Shown here: in pieces, positions 24,989 through 35,555 of the stretch
Position numbering within the stretch: position 1 is the stretch's first letter
How the letters are laid out: every line of letters begins with the position of its first letter
NCBI GenBank assembly: GCA_048213135.1
Contig: PS015453.1
Coordinates: forward strand, 104,983 to 160,593
Length of the DNA stretch: 55,611 bases
Source of the DNA: Reclinomonas americana ATCC 50394
Taxonomy: Eukaryota > Jakobida > Jakobea > Jakobida
Direction: 5' to 3'
Notes under the pieces: generated by a model
What the model was told of the DNA's origin: nothing
The model's input: the letters and a program-made list of their open reading frames with translations, nothing else
Databases searched by the model: none
Translations under genes and position numbers: made by a program

Positions 24989-26842
24989 TGCTTTGGCAAT
25001 GTGCATTGACGTTTGGTCGCAACAGCGCCTGTGTTTGTGCAACTGTTTGAGCAGGTAAAGGGCAAACTTGACAACTTCAAGGGCTTCAGCTCGGCCCGAG
25101 CATTCCAGGTCAATCTGCTGGAGGAGCATGCGACTGACGCAGGTTTGAGTCTCTCAGAGGTGCGTGTCGCCTCCGAGAGCATGCACTGATTGCGGTCGCA
25201 GGTGGGCCGTATCGCGAGGTAATCACATTCCTCGGCGAGGACATGATGTCGGAGCGACTGGGTCTGTTTGTTGCCACGCCAAACACACGCAGTGGTCTCG
25301 GCGTCGACCGTGATTTGGTGCGCTGCTATGCTCATCTGTTGCCGCCGCTGGATATCGTGCGCGAGCTCATTCTCTTGGTGAGCAGTTTGTGCCGAATCCG
25401 ACGCGCACGTCGGCCTTGGATTTGCAATACTACGAGCTGCTGGGTGTGCTGATGGGTGTGGCGATTGTCTCCAATGACGCTCTGCCCATGGATCTCTCGC
25501 CATTCTTCTACCGGCTGGTGGTGCGTTGCTGGGAGACGGAACTCGGCTCGCTTTTCTTGGACTTACCAAGTGTTGTTGCGCGTGCGTGCGTGTAGTGTGG
25601 CGATCCGTCGACACTGGACGCCTACAATGTGTTTGTCGACAGTCTGTTGCGCCCTGAGCGCCCAGTGCAAATTGTGCCTGGTTTGTCGTCGAGTGTGCAT
25701 CATGTGTGGCACTGCACGTTTGTTAAACAATGAGTGTGCAGGCACAACATTCTCAGCGTACCTGGCCGACGGTGTAACCATGGTACCGCTGTCGCCGTCG
25801 GTGGATGCCACCACCCCGGTCACGTGCGTTACCGTTTTGTTTGTTTGTTGGCACTTGCAGTTTTTGTGGTGACAAACTGTTGGTATGGATTAGGGAGGAG
25901 AACTGGGATCACTACGCGCAGCTGCTGGTGGCGTGCCAGCTGAATCAGTTCAGCGAACAGGTCTGGGTGGACTTTGTTTGCCTGAAAGCTTCCTGCAATG
26001 TGAGAGTTGTGACGTGGTGTCGTCCAGGTGGCTGCGGTGCGCCGTGGACTCGAACGTCTCGTGCCTCTCGATGCACTCGCACTGCTCGCTGCTGGTGAGT
26101 TGGAGGAGCAGGTGTGCGGACCGTCGATTATCACGGTCGACGACTTGAAGGTGTGTGAGTGGGCGTGCAGCAGTCATCGCGATGCATGCTGATCTCACCG
26201 AATGCAGGCGGTCATGCAAGTGCCCGAGTCCGAAGCTCCCATGTTTTGGCGCTGTATGGAACTGTTCACTCCGCGTGAACGCTCGCTCCTGCTTCGGTGC
26301 GATCATTTTCGTTTGTAAACGTTGTCTCGTGCGTGTGGCTGATGTTTTTCGTGCAGTTTTGCCAGTGGCCGTGGTCGTTTGCCTCGCGATCGATCGTCGG
26401 TCACCATTCGAGTTGCGTTTGCAAACTGTGCCTCTTTTTTTCTATTCGACACCGAAGTGACGCTCTCTTCTGCAGGTCATGGTGTCCGGCACCAACACAC
26501 TCCCTCGGGCTGGCACGTGCAGTTCGACACTCGTTGCGTTATCATCATGAGGCAGTCGTCTGTTGTGCATTCGTCTCACATGTGTTGCTTTCACGACGCA
26601 GTACTTGCCCGTGTATTCGGATCTGAATGTGCGTGTGTGCTTTTGTGCTGCTTTTCTGTGGTTGTCAACTGCATCCTGTGTGACTTATGTCCTCCCCCAT
26701 TTGCTGCAGTTGATGGCGGAGAACTTGCGTCTGGTTCGCTCTTTTTGCGTTTGTGAGTGCATGTTTTGGGGGGCATGTGTTGACTGTTTTTGTTTTCGTG
26801 CTCTCGCAGGCTATTCACTGCTGCAGCATCGACAACGATTGA
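11893..26842 (+). CDS. Giant HECT E3 ubiquitin ligase with SPRY-like domain, HECTD4-like
   Basis: Transfers ubiquitin through a thioester on its HECT cysteine. The start chosen is MKNLQCQLATASGQPPPTLL. Dozens of short introns (roughly 45-50) split about 15 kb; the product is probably 3,500-4,000 residues (estimate). N-terminal and middle parts are helical or propeller-like (RFVYVLRGGGEVLKCGTG, AEFQQNKIYLISMQEME). Around 21.84-22.15 kb a SPRY/B30.2-like module shows SVLYFEMVVADDAP and GAVIGAGIDLTAGHLWITED. The HECT domain begins near 25.2 kb (YREVITFLGEDMMSERLGLF), with ALDLQYYELLGVLMGVAIVS, DLSPFFYRLV, SEAPMFWRCMELFTPRERSL, the catalytic cysteine in LPRAGTC (codon 26518-26520) and a C-terminal end LMAENLRLAIHCCSIDND, built from three tiny exons. 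The SPRY plus HECT layout and size fit HECTD4; assignment to that exact subfamily is from memory and less sure than HECT itself. It is convergent with the symporter gene, 85 bp apart. Confidence 0.9.
21846..22150 (+). other. SPRY/B30.2-like domain region inside the HECT gene
   Basis: Two exons around one short intron encode VLAPHRSVLYFEMVVADDAP and then KPGTLVNFLFTFASLNKG and GAVIGAGIDLTAGHLWITED. The last segment matches the SPRY signature of G-D-V-x-G-x-G-I-D followed by x-F-T-x-N-G. Confidence 0.75.
24955..24990. repeat. (CGT)n / (TCG)n trinucleotide tract
   Basis: About nine TCG units just after the likely donor gtgtcgtcg following GRKRC of the HECT gene. Because it lies in the intron it need not preserve frame. 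Confidence 0.85.
25203..26842 (+). other. HECT catalytic domain region
   Basis: N-lobe segments (YYELLGVLMGVAI, DLSPFFYRLV) and C-lobe segments (RFASGRGRLPRDRSSVTIRV, TLPRAGTCSSTL, YLPVYSDLN, LMAENLRLAIHCC) follow the canonical order. The catalytic Cys is encoded at 26518-26520. The C-lobe is split by introns at about 26530-26601, 26627-26709 and 26732-26809. Confidence 0.88.
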
Positions 26843-26927
26843 GCTGCGCCGCAGTGCAGAGTGGAGCAAGAATGCGACAAAAATGTTGCTGGAATACACT
26901 TTCTCTTGTACGACGTAATAATCTTAA

Positions 26928-29900
26928 TCAGTCGGCACCGTCCGATGATAACGCGCCAGCCGGTCGGAGTCGTGTCTCCTCTTCCTCGGCGTCGCCTGAC
27001 CACATGGCGGTGTTTGTTATTTCCGTGGCCGCCTTGCCTGTGACAACCTCGTCGTCCAGTCGCCTCCACCAGACAAAGTACAGGGAGACGAACATGCTGG
27101 CCACAATGGCACCGAGCACCAGCGAGGCCGCCCAGTTCATCACCACCACGCACTGCAGCCGAGCCGCGTCAGGTTAGCAGAGACACAATTGCGAAAAGTT
27201 GATGGTGATCACCGAACCATCAGGAACACAAAGAGGAGAATTTGCCCAGGCACTGCGATCACCAAGCTGACGACATCCCACGCATTCTCCCTCCGCACGC
27301 GCTTCAGCATCTCCTTCTCCATGCCGTGGCGCACTGGACCCCAGAATCCGAACGGACTACGCAAATGCAAGGGGAGGCAGCAGTCAGCCGGTGCGTGCAG
27401 TAGCAGCGCCCACACACTACGCACCGAGTGCACGTGTAGAACTTGCGCAGGGCGGCTATCGGAGACAAAACAATAGCAACAGCAGGACGACCGTAAGCAA
27501 CGTCGCACGGAGAGAGAGAGAGAGAGAGGGAGAGGATGAGTACGCACCCATGTCTGTTTCTGGAGTGAAACACGAGCCCACAATCGTGCCCACAAACGAG
27601 ATGCTGGCCGCGATGATGAAGCTATAGTATTCGGGAATGCCGGAGGCAAAGGCCTTGGTGAAGACCGCGGCAATCATGCCGCAGCCAGTGCCGATAGCAA
27701 ATCCCCAACCATTGATGCGCCAGTGATACCAGCGCAGGAAGAGTGGAATGTACATGCCGACACCAATGCTCATGGTCAGCCAGCCCCTGCTCATGTGTGA
27801 GAATGCCGAAATATATAGCATGCAAGCGAGTGACTGCGGCACACACCAAATCTCGTTAATGTCCGAAATGAACAGCGTGGGGATGATGCCGAGAATGACA
27901 ATGGCCACACTCGACAAGCGGCTGTGCCACATGAGCGTGCGCTGCGTCGCATTTTGCGAAATGTACGTCTGGTACAAGTCGCGCACCCAGTACGAGGCAC
28001 CACAGTTGACCGTGGAGTCAAAGGTGCTCATGGCGGCCGACAACATGGCGGCTACCAGCAGGCCTTTGAAACCGGTGGGCACCAGTGTGCTGATGACGAC
28101 CGGGATCACACGCTCCGGATCCTGAATGGTCACCGTGGACGTTGCGGTGGCATTGATTCCAAGCATGGCCATGCCAACGATAAATGGCCACCGGAAACCA
28201 AGCAGCACGGTCCACAGTGCCGTAATCTTCCCGACTTCCACGTCGTCCTTCGCCGACAGGTACCGCTGTGCCATGTAGCCACTGTGCGAGGTGTCGAGAG
28301 TGAGACGGGCGGTGACAAGAAATGCGACTCGATCACCGCACACACCTCGGACCACCGAGCCCCTCTATCGTGGTTTTCACTGCGCATGAGATGTGTGAGT
28401 GGCGCACTTCACGAGTGCTGTCTGTAGAGATGAACACAGACGTACTTAGGTAGAATATAATGGCCACGCCTAGCACGACGACAAGTCAGCAACATGAACT
28501 GCTGCGAGAAAAATAGCAATCCACGCATGGCGCGCACCGAATCGATTGTAAATGTCGTAGGTGGAGTCTGCAGGGAAGTTGAGGGACCACGACGGCACTG
28601 GCGACGTCCAGTCGGCGCGGTCAACAGAGTGAGCGCGGAAGCCGCCACCAATGAGCGGTACTGAGACCATGAAGTTCTCCGGCAGCACCACCTGTTCGCC
28701 ACGTGCATGATAAACACGCACATGTGACCGCGGTTGACGGAGAATAAACACACACCTCGATCATGGCGCGAACGACAATATAAAGAATGCTCTGCGCAGG
28801 CACAATGAATACGCGCACGTGCGAGCAAGCTTGAACGCACACAGAACACACCAGCAGAATGAGCAGAGCCTGGAACACGTCGGTCCACACCACACCTGAC
28901 ACACAGACAGGGCGCGGTTGGGAGAGAGAGAGAGAGAGAGAGACGTACAATAGGGAGACACACATACCGTAGAGGCCAGAAGCTGCCGTGTAAATCAAGG
29001 AGAGCCCGACCAGGATCATGGACGACCAAAACTGACGTGACCAGTGAGCAGAGTGGTGGTGATCGAGTGAGTGGGAGGAGCAGACCTCATTGGACAAGCC
29101 GAGCCAATTGCCAATGTCCATGAACTCGGCAAAGAACTTGCCGGCACCAACCGCAAAGTAGGTGATTTGCAGAATGGTGCTAATGAGCGATGCGACAGCA
29201 CTGAGAATGCGCGCAGCATCACCCTCGCGCCCGTTGCCGAAGCGCAATTGCATCCACTCGGCACTGGTCATCACCTACCGCAATTGGTGAGCGTACATGG
29301 GGACGAAGACCCAACGAGAGGGGAAAAAAGACAACGCACCCCGCTGCGACGCGTCCATTTGCCTTGGAAGGCGAGCAGGAAGGCCAGCATCAGTGACACA
29401 CCGCCTCGGATCTGCAGCACCGGTTATAAACGAGATCTCTCACACGCATCCGTGTTATCCACACGCACCTCAATGTACAGCCCACTGACGCCAATCACAA
29501 ACACGAATGCCGTATTGATCATCGTGCCTGCACGGAAACCGACACTCAGTCATTTCACCCACCCTGCGCGCAGAGAGCACACCACACAGTACCAGACACG
29601 TCCAAGTTACTGGCCATTCCCGATGCCGCCAAACACCACCACTGTGCGAGGGAGAGAAATAAACAAGACAAACTGCACGCATGCATGCGCCCAAATCTGT
29701 GTCTCGTGCGCTTCTCTCGCAGACTGCTCTCTCTCTCTCTCATGTACACACACACAGGCGCACGCTGCGAGCACACACTATGCACACACCGGAATCTGTC
29801 TTGAACCCAAAAAGTAGGCTCCGAGACCAGCTTCTGCGCCTCCTGAGCTGCTTCGTGCCATGGCCTTGCTCAGCTGTCGCTGTGCAATCAGGCCAACCGC

Positions 29901-30049
29901 CACAATGCCAGCCATGTACACCACAATCAACACACTGCATAGCAAGACAAGGAATGGACACAGACATCAGTCCTCCACACTTCTCACTCTCTCTTGCTCT
30001 CGCGCGCGCGATCTCTCGTACGCAACATGTCGACTACGGCGAGTCCCAT
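26928..30049 (-). CDS. Sodium/solute symporter family (SSS, SLC5-type) transporter
   Basis: Multi-pass plasma- or endomembrane transporter of the SSF family. Exon 1 is tiny: MGLAVVD plus two bases, spliced (donor gttgcgtacg on the minus strand at 30026) to VLIVVYMAGIVAVGLIAQRQ. Then follow the family-typical AYFLGSR, WWCLAASGMASNLDVSGT (TM2, with the conserved A-S-x-x-A-S-N signature), VMTSAEWMQLRFGNG, LISTILQITYFAVGAGKFF, SSMILVGLSLIYTAASGLYG, GVVWTDVFQALLILLV, a block around 27950-28300 with AMLSAAMSTFDSTVNCGASY, GFAIGTGCGMIAAVFTKAFA, and the C-terminal helix MNWAASLVLGAIVASMFVSL. The C-terminal tail is hydrophilic and ends SSDGAD-TGA. Substrate (sugar, monocarboxylate, amino acid, choline or other) cannot be read from the sequence. 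Confidence 0.9.
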
Positions 30050-30445
30050 GGTGAATGGGAGAGGAGGAGGAGGGTGGCCTTCCGTGCTCTCTTTACTTTG
30101 CAAATTTGTGCCACGTTGACTCACGTCACCTGCATTGTCCTTCACGCACACGCTCACACACGCCGACGCAAGGTGAGTACATGTAGTTGCAGTCACTGCC
30201 CTTCACTCGTCGATGTGCACTGTCGAGGGCGAGTACCATGCACGGTGTGAGGGGTAGAGAGAGAAGAGGTGTCAATTGCCACTCGACGCAAGACAACTCA
30301 CGCACACACACTCAGTCGCCCATCTCTATCTGCGTGTGCGTACCACTCCCCGCCTGCACCTCACTCACCATCTCTCCCTTTGTGTGCGCGTGCGTGTGTG
30401 TGTGTGTGTGCGTATGTGTGTGATTCACCAGCAGGGGTGTGCATC
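30050..30445. promoter_or_regulatory. Divergent intergenic region with GT repeat
   Basis: 396 bp separate the start codons of the symporter (minus) and the first Sec1 gene (plus). A GT-rich tract lies at 30384-30423, about 20-60 bp upstream of the Sec1 ATG. No exon seen. Confidence 0.5.
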
Positions 30446-33400
30446 ATGGCGTCGTCATCAGCGGCAGCGAGCAGTGGCAACGGCTTCAAGTGCGAAGCTG
30501 ATCATCCCAAGTACGAAGGCGATTTGCGTCGCTTGTCCAAGGAGCGCATTCTGAATGAGATGTTTCGCGCGCTTCCGTCGGACGCTGGCATGTGGCGCGT
30601 GCTCGTCGTCGATGCGTACGCCATGCGTGTCCTCGATGCGGCCTGTGGCATGCGCGACGTCATGGACACCAACATCTCTGGTGAGGCAGGCGTCGCCTTT
30701 GACATCATCATCATTGTCGTTGTAATCATTGCCCATGAGTGCAGTGATTGAACGGCTGGAGCTTCGGCGTGAGCCCTTCCCCGACCTGGAGGCTGTGTAC
30801 TTTATCCAGCCGACAGAGGCCTCGGTGCGAGCCATTGTGGCGGACTTGACGGCGTCTCGTGACGGCCCAATGTACAACTCGGCGTGGGTGTGTTTCACGT
30901 CGGCGGTCGGCAAGAATCTGCGCATGGCGCTGGAGGAGCCGCGTGTGGCCAAGTACCTGCACAACATTCACGAACTCAATCTCGACTACTGGGTGATGGA
31001 GAGCCGAGTGTTCTCGCTGGGTCGGCCAGAGAGCTTCTATCGGATGTACTCGGACAGCGATTACGCCTTTGTGAAACGCGATCAGGAGCTGTCGCAGCTC
31101 GGCGAGCGTCTCGTCACCGTGTGCACCACGTTCCACGAGTTCCCGCACGTGCGCTACTCGGTCGGCGACGAGTCGTGTGAGGTGCTGGCGCAGCGTTTCG
31201 AGGCGCTGATGGAGAACTTCTTGTCGAAACCCAACTCGTTTGTGGTGCGTTTCTGTTGTGCATGTGTGCGTGTGGTTGTGTAGATCACGTATCTCTCTCT
31301 TTGCAGCCTGTGCCAGAGCGTGGCACTCTGTTGATCATTGACCGACGGTACGACATGGTTACTCCCGTGTACCACGATTACCACTTCCAGTCGTTGGCTC
31401 GCGACATGCTAAAGATCGAAAACAACATTTACGAGTACGAGTCCAGCGAGGATGCTACGGGTCTCGGCGGTCGCCAGAAGGGTGTGATTGGCGACGCCAA
31501 TGATTTGTGGCGCCGCGTCAGGCATCTGCATCTGGCCGATGTGGCGCCGTTTGTGCAAAACTACGGCAACGATTTGGAACAGAACTCGACACTGGCACGC
31601 TACGAGAAGACCAAGGTGTGCAGGCGCTTGATCATTGTGCACGCTGACACCGCACGAGTGTACTCACGAACGGGCGTTTGCAGAGTCGTGAGANNNNNNN
31701 NNNNNNNNNNNNNNNNNNNNNNNNNNNNNNNNNNNNNNNNNNNNNNNNNNNNNNNNNNNNNNNNNNNNNNNNNNNNNNNNNNNNNNNNNNNNNNNNNNNN
31801 NNNNNNNNNNNNNNNNNNNNNNNNNNNNNNNNNNNNNNNNNNNNNNNNNNNNNNNNNNNNNNNNNNNNNNNNNNNNNNNNNNNNNNNNNNNNNNNNNNNN
31901 NNNNNNNNNNNNNNNNNNNNNNNNNNNNNNNNNNNNNNNNNNNNNNNNNNNNNNNNNNNNNNNNNNNNNNNNNNNNNNNNNNNNNNNNNNNNNNNNNNNN
32001 NNNNNNNNNNNNNNNNNNNNNNNNNNNNNNNNNNNNNNNNNNNNNNNNNNNNNNNNNNNNNNNNNNNNNNNNNNNNNNNNNNNNNNNNNNNNNNNNNNNN
32101 NNNNNNNNNNNNNNNNNNNNNNNNNNNNNNNNNNNNNNNNNNNNNNNNNNNNNNNNNNNNNNNNNNNNNNNNNNNNNNNNNNNNNNNNNNNNNNNNNNNN
32201 NNNNNNNNNNNNNNNNNNNNNNNNNNNNNNNNNNNNNNNNNNNNNNNNNNNNNNNNNNNNNNNNNNNNNNNNNNNNNNNNNNNNNNNNNNNNNNNNNNNN
32301 NNNNNNNNNNNNNNNNNNNNNNNNNNNNNNNNNNNNNNNNNNNNNNNNNNNNNNNNNNNNNNNNNNNNNNNNNNNNNNNNNNNNNNNNNNNNNNNNNNNN
32401 NNNNNNNNNNNNNNNNNNNNNNNNNNNNNNNNNNNNNNNNNNNNNNNNNNNNNNNNNNNNNNNNNNNNNNNNNNNNNNNNNNNNNNNNNNNNNNNNNNNN
32501 NNNNNNNNNNNNNNNNNNNNNNNNNNNNNNNNNNNNNNNNNNNNNNNNNNNNNNNNNNNNNNNNNNNNNNNNNNNNNNNNNNNNNNNNNNNNNNNNNNNN
32601 NNNNNNNNNNNNNNNNNNNNNNNNNNNNNNCGAGCAATCTGCGAGATCTGCTGCGTCAGATTCCAGCCTACGCGCAGCAAGTGCAAGAATTCAGCACCGT
32701 GTACTCGGGAACGCAGACGATTTTCAACGAGGAGCGTCGTCGTCACTTGCGTCAACTGGCCATGTTTGAGGAGGACTTGGTGATGGGTGTAGATACGGAC
32801 GGCAACAAGATCAAGGACGCCTACAAGCGACTGCTGCAAGTGGTGACCGAGGCAGGCGATGCTCCGTTGCGTGCAGCGCGAACTGTCGCGTATCTGCCAG
32901 CAACTTGATCTTACGCACATGGTGTTGCATGCGTGCAGACCAATCGACCTGGTGCGCATGCTGATGGTGTACATCAAGGCCGTTGGTGGCCTCACCGACG
33001 ATCAGCGCGAGACGGTTCTCGGTCGGCTGGATCTCGATCCCGATAATGGAGTTGCGTGTGGTAGTAGTACGTTGTGCCACACCACACGCACGTCCCTTTT
33101 GTGCTGACGTGGGCTTTCGCCTGCAGCTGGAGGATGCGCTCCGTTGCCTGCGCCACCTCGGTGTGCCAGTCACGTCGCAGGATCGCAAAATCGGCCGTCG
33201 TGAGCTGAAGGAGAGTGAACGGTCGAAGGAGTTGCGCCGACTGCGGAAACCCGGCGAGGAGTACACTGTGCTCGACAGACATATGCCACAGCTGGCCGAC
33301 ATTTTGACGGTGTGTCTATGTGTATACGCGTATCAATCAGATGTGTCCGCAAGCTCAACGCTGTGTGCGTGTCTGCAGCGACTTGTGGACAATCAGCTTT

Positions 33401-34031
33401 CGGTGGAGGAGTTCCCGTTCCTGAAACCTCCACCAGAGGATCCGTCGGTGAATGCCGCCAGCCGACGCCGCCGCCCGAGGCACAAGGTATGTCGTCTGTC
33501 GTTGACGCAGAGAAGGCAAGTGTGGGCGGTGGTGACTCATACTATTCTGCAGTCCTCTCGCACCATTGTGTTCATCATGGGTGCGGTGACGTATTCGGAG
33601 TTGCGCGCCGTGTACAAGGTGGCCAAGGACAAGGAGGTCGACATTATCATCGGTAGGCGTTGACACGGCTTGTGTTTTTCGGTCGCAGATGCTCACTCTC
33701 CACATGCACGCAGGTTCCGGCGAAGTTTGCAGCAGCGTGCGTTTCATCGAGCTGTTGAGCGAGCTGGATGAGGATGAACCACGTGCTCTCAACCCGAACT
33801 CTCACCGGTACGTCATCTCACTCTGCACCCTTCTCCACCTTCTCTCTGTCTGACATGCTTCTCTGTCGTGACAGTCCCGATGTGCGAGCACTGCGAGGCA
33901 AGCCAGCCACTCTTCAGACGGCACCATCGCGCCTCAATCCGGCACCCGAAGACAGCGGCGGCTTGCGCCGCGGTGGGGGCACAGGGGCTTCGGGTTCCCG
34001 CGACCCCTTTGGTGGATTTAGCGACGAGTAG
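30446..34031 (+). CDS. Sec1/Munc18 family protein, copy 1
   Basis: SM proteins clasp syntaxin and SNARE bundles and are needed for membrane fusion. Joined exons give ERILNEMFRALPSDAGMWRV and VLVVDAYAMRVLDAACGM (domain 1), VIERLELRREPFPDLEAVYF with IQPTEASVRAIVADL (very like Munc18 domain 1), YWVMESRVFSLGRPESFYRM, GTLLIIDRRYDMVTPVYHDY (domain 2 start), LWRRVRHLHLADVAPFVQNY, then an N gap (31694-32630), and after it LRQIPAYAQQVQEFSTVY, LAMFEEDLVMGVDTDGNKIK, PIDLVRMLMVYIKAVGGLTD and SRTIVFIMGAVTYSELRAVY. The tail is Gly-rich and ends SRDPFGGFSDE-TAG. The fit is best to Munc18/STXBP or Sec1p, that is exocytosis, but Sly1- and Vps-type members were excluded only by memory. A second copy lies at 44466-47226 with introns at matching places. 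Confidence 0.95.
31694..32630. other. Assembly gap (937 N)
   Basis: Run of N inside Sec1/Munc18 copy 1. Copy 2 has only a short intron at the equivalent place, so most of the gap is probably intron or extra repeat. Confidence 1.
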
Positions 34032-34102
34032 AAGTGAGCGCACAAGGCAGAGCTGGCGGCAAATTATATGTACACTGATTGCAATTGGGTCTTGATTACT
34101 TA

Positions 34103-34137
<35 letters not shown>

Positions 34138-34208
34138 TTGGCTACTCTCCTGATTGGTTGCTTCAGTTACCGTCTCTCTCCCTCTCACTCTCAATCTCCA
34201 TTTGTTAT
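34032..34208. other. Short convergent spacer with GT repeat
   Basis: 177 bp between the stop of Sec1 copy 1 and the stop of the next minus-strand gene. It contains a (GT)n tract at 34107-34136. No exon seen. Confidence 0.6.
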
Positions 34209-34598
34209 CTACACCACTGTGGCCATGCATTCCTGCAGAGCCTTGCAGAGCTGCGTCGCCAGGCCTGGGGGTGGCGGAAGACCGACGATGGCGCGAACGA
34301 GTTCTTCGTCGTCGCGCTTTCGTGCAATGACCTTGTCGTCGCCGAGTACCTCCGCAAAGGCCAGCTGACACACGCCCGACACATGCTTCGCTCTGTCGCC
34401 GTCACCCGGCACATTCTCGAAGTACACCTCCAGCACGCCGCCACCAGCCTTGCGGAAGCGGACTCCCGACGGCGGACAACCGGGCAGCTGTCGGTGCAGC
34501 TGCACGAGCAGCTGGCACGCCAAGTCGCGACCTGCAAACGAACCGGTCTCGGAGGGACGTACTGCGGCACGAGCGGCGATTTTCTGCATTGCGCGCAT
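34209..34598 (-). CDS. Unrecognised protein, C-terminal exon
   Basis: An open minus-strand exon reads LACQLLVQLHRQLPGCPPSG, VRFRKAGGGVLEVYFENVPG, VCQLAFAEVLGDDKVIARKR and ends CKALQECMATVV-TGA. Two in-frame Met codons lie at its upstream end (34598 and 34589), but a polypyrimidine (CT)n tract followed by aatgcag fits a splice acceptor just before KIAARAAVRP, so this is more likely the last exon of a gene whose front part is lost in the gap at 34696-35555. The segment looks like a small alpha/beta domain; no family recognised. Confidence 0.6.
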   Translation of the reverse strand: MRAMQKIAARAAVRPSETGSFAGRDLACQLLVQLHRQLPGCPPSGVRFRKAGGGVLEVYFENVPGDGDRAKHVSGVCQLAFAEVLGDDKVIARKRDDEELVRAIVGLPPPPGLATQLCKALQECMATVV

Positions 34599-34604
34599 GT
34601 GTGT

Positions 34605-34610
<6 letters not shown>

Positions 34611-34682
<72 letters not shown>
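34611..34682. repeat. (GA)n microsatellite
   Basis: About 70 bp of uninterrupted GA, followed by cgacgacgagacg and then an N gap. On the minus strand it is a (CT)n tract placed where a splice-acceptor polypyrimidine tract is expected. Confidence 0.95.
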
Positions 34683-34683
<1 letters not shown>

Positions 34684-34695
34684 GACGACGAGACG

Positions 34696-35555
34696 NNNNN
34701 NNNNNNNNNNNNNNNNNNNNNNNNNNNNNNNNNNNNNNNNNNNNNNNNNNNNNNNNNNNNNNNNNNNNNNNNNNNNNNNNNNNNNNNNNNNNNNNNNNNN
34801 NNNNNNNNNNNNNNNNNNNNNNNNNNNNNNNNNNNNNNNNNNNNNNNNNNNNNNNNNNNNNNNNNNNNNNNNNNNNNNNNNNNNNNNNNNNNNNNNNNNN
34901 NNNNNNNNNNNNNNNNNNNNNNNNNNNNNNNNNNNNNNNNNNNNNNNNNNNNNNNNNNNNNNNNNNNNNNNNNNNNNNNNNNNNNNNNNNNNNNNNNNNN
35001 NNNNNNNNNNNNNNNNNNNNNNNNNNNNNNNNNNNNNNNNNNNNNNNNNNNNNNNNNNNNNNNNNNNNNNNNNNNNNNNNNNNNNNNNNNNNNNNNNNNN
35101 NNNNNNNNNNNNNNNNNNNNNNNNNNNNNNNNNNNNNNNNNNNNNNNNNNNNNNNNNNNNNNNNNNNNNNNNNNNNNNNNNNNNNNNNNNNNNNNNNNNN
35201 NNNNNNNNNNNNNNNNNNNNNNNNNNNNNNNNNNNNNNNNNNNNNNNNNNNNNNNNNNNNNNNNNNNNNNNNNNNNNNNNNNNNNNNNNNNNNNNNNNNN
35301 NNNNNNNNNNNNNNNNNNNNNNNNNNNNNNNNNNNNNNNNNNNNNNNNNNNNNNNNNNNNNNNNNNNNNNNNNNNNNNNNNNNNNNNNNNNNNNNNNNNN
35401 NNNNNNNNNNNNNNNNNNNNNNNNNNNNNNNNNNNNNNNNNNNNNNNNNNNNNNNNNNNNNNNNNNNNNNNNNNNNNNNNNNNNNNNNNNNNNNNNNNNN
35501 NNNNNNNNNNNNNNNNNNNNNNNNNNNNNNNNNNNNNNNNNNNNNNNNNNNNNNN
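34696..35555. other. Assembly gap (860 N)
   Basis: Run of N between the unknown minus-strand exon and the unknown plus-strand fragment; probably hides the starts of both genes. Confidence 1.

Noticed and set aside
24238-25614. 458-residue open frame on the minus strand, antisense to the HECT gene
   Set aside because: It lies over HECT exons and introns, has no protein-like pattern and includes a poly-Thr run from a CGT intron repeat. The plus strand has clear family matches.
32840-32960. Apparent +1 frameshift in Sec1 copy 1 at GDAPLR / RELSRICQQL, and a similar one in copy 2 near 45960-46050
   Set aside because: Both are explained by ordinary introns. In copy 1 a 73-nt intron (gttgcgtg to gcgtgcag) restores frame to PIDLVRML; in copy 2 gtgtgcgt to cgtggcag restores PVDQVRLL. 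No recoding needed.
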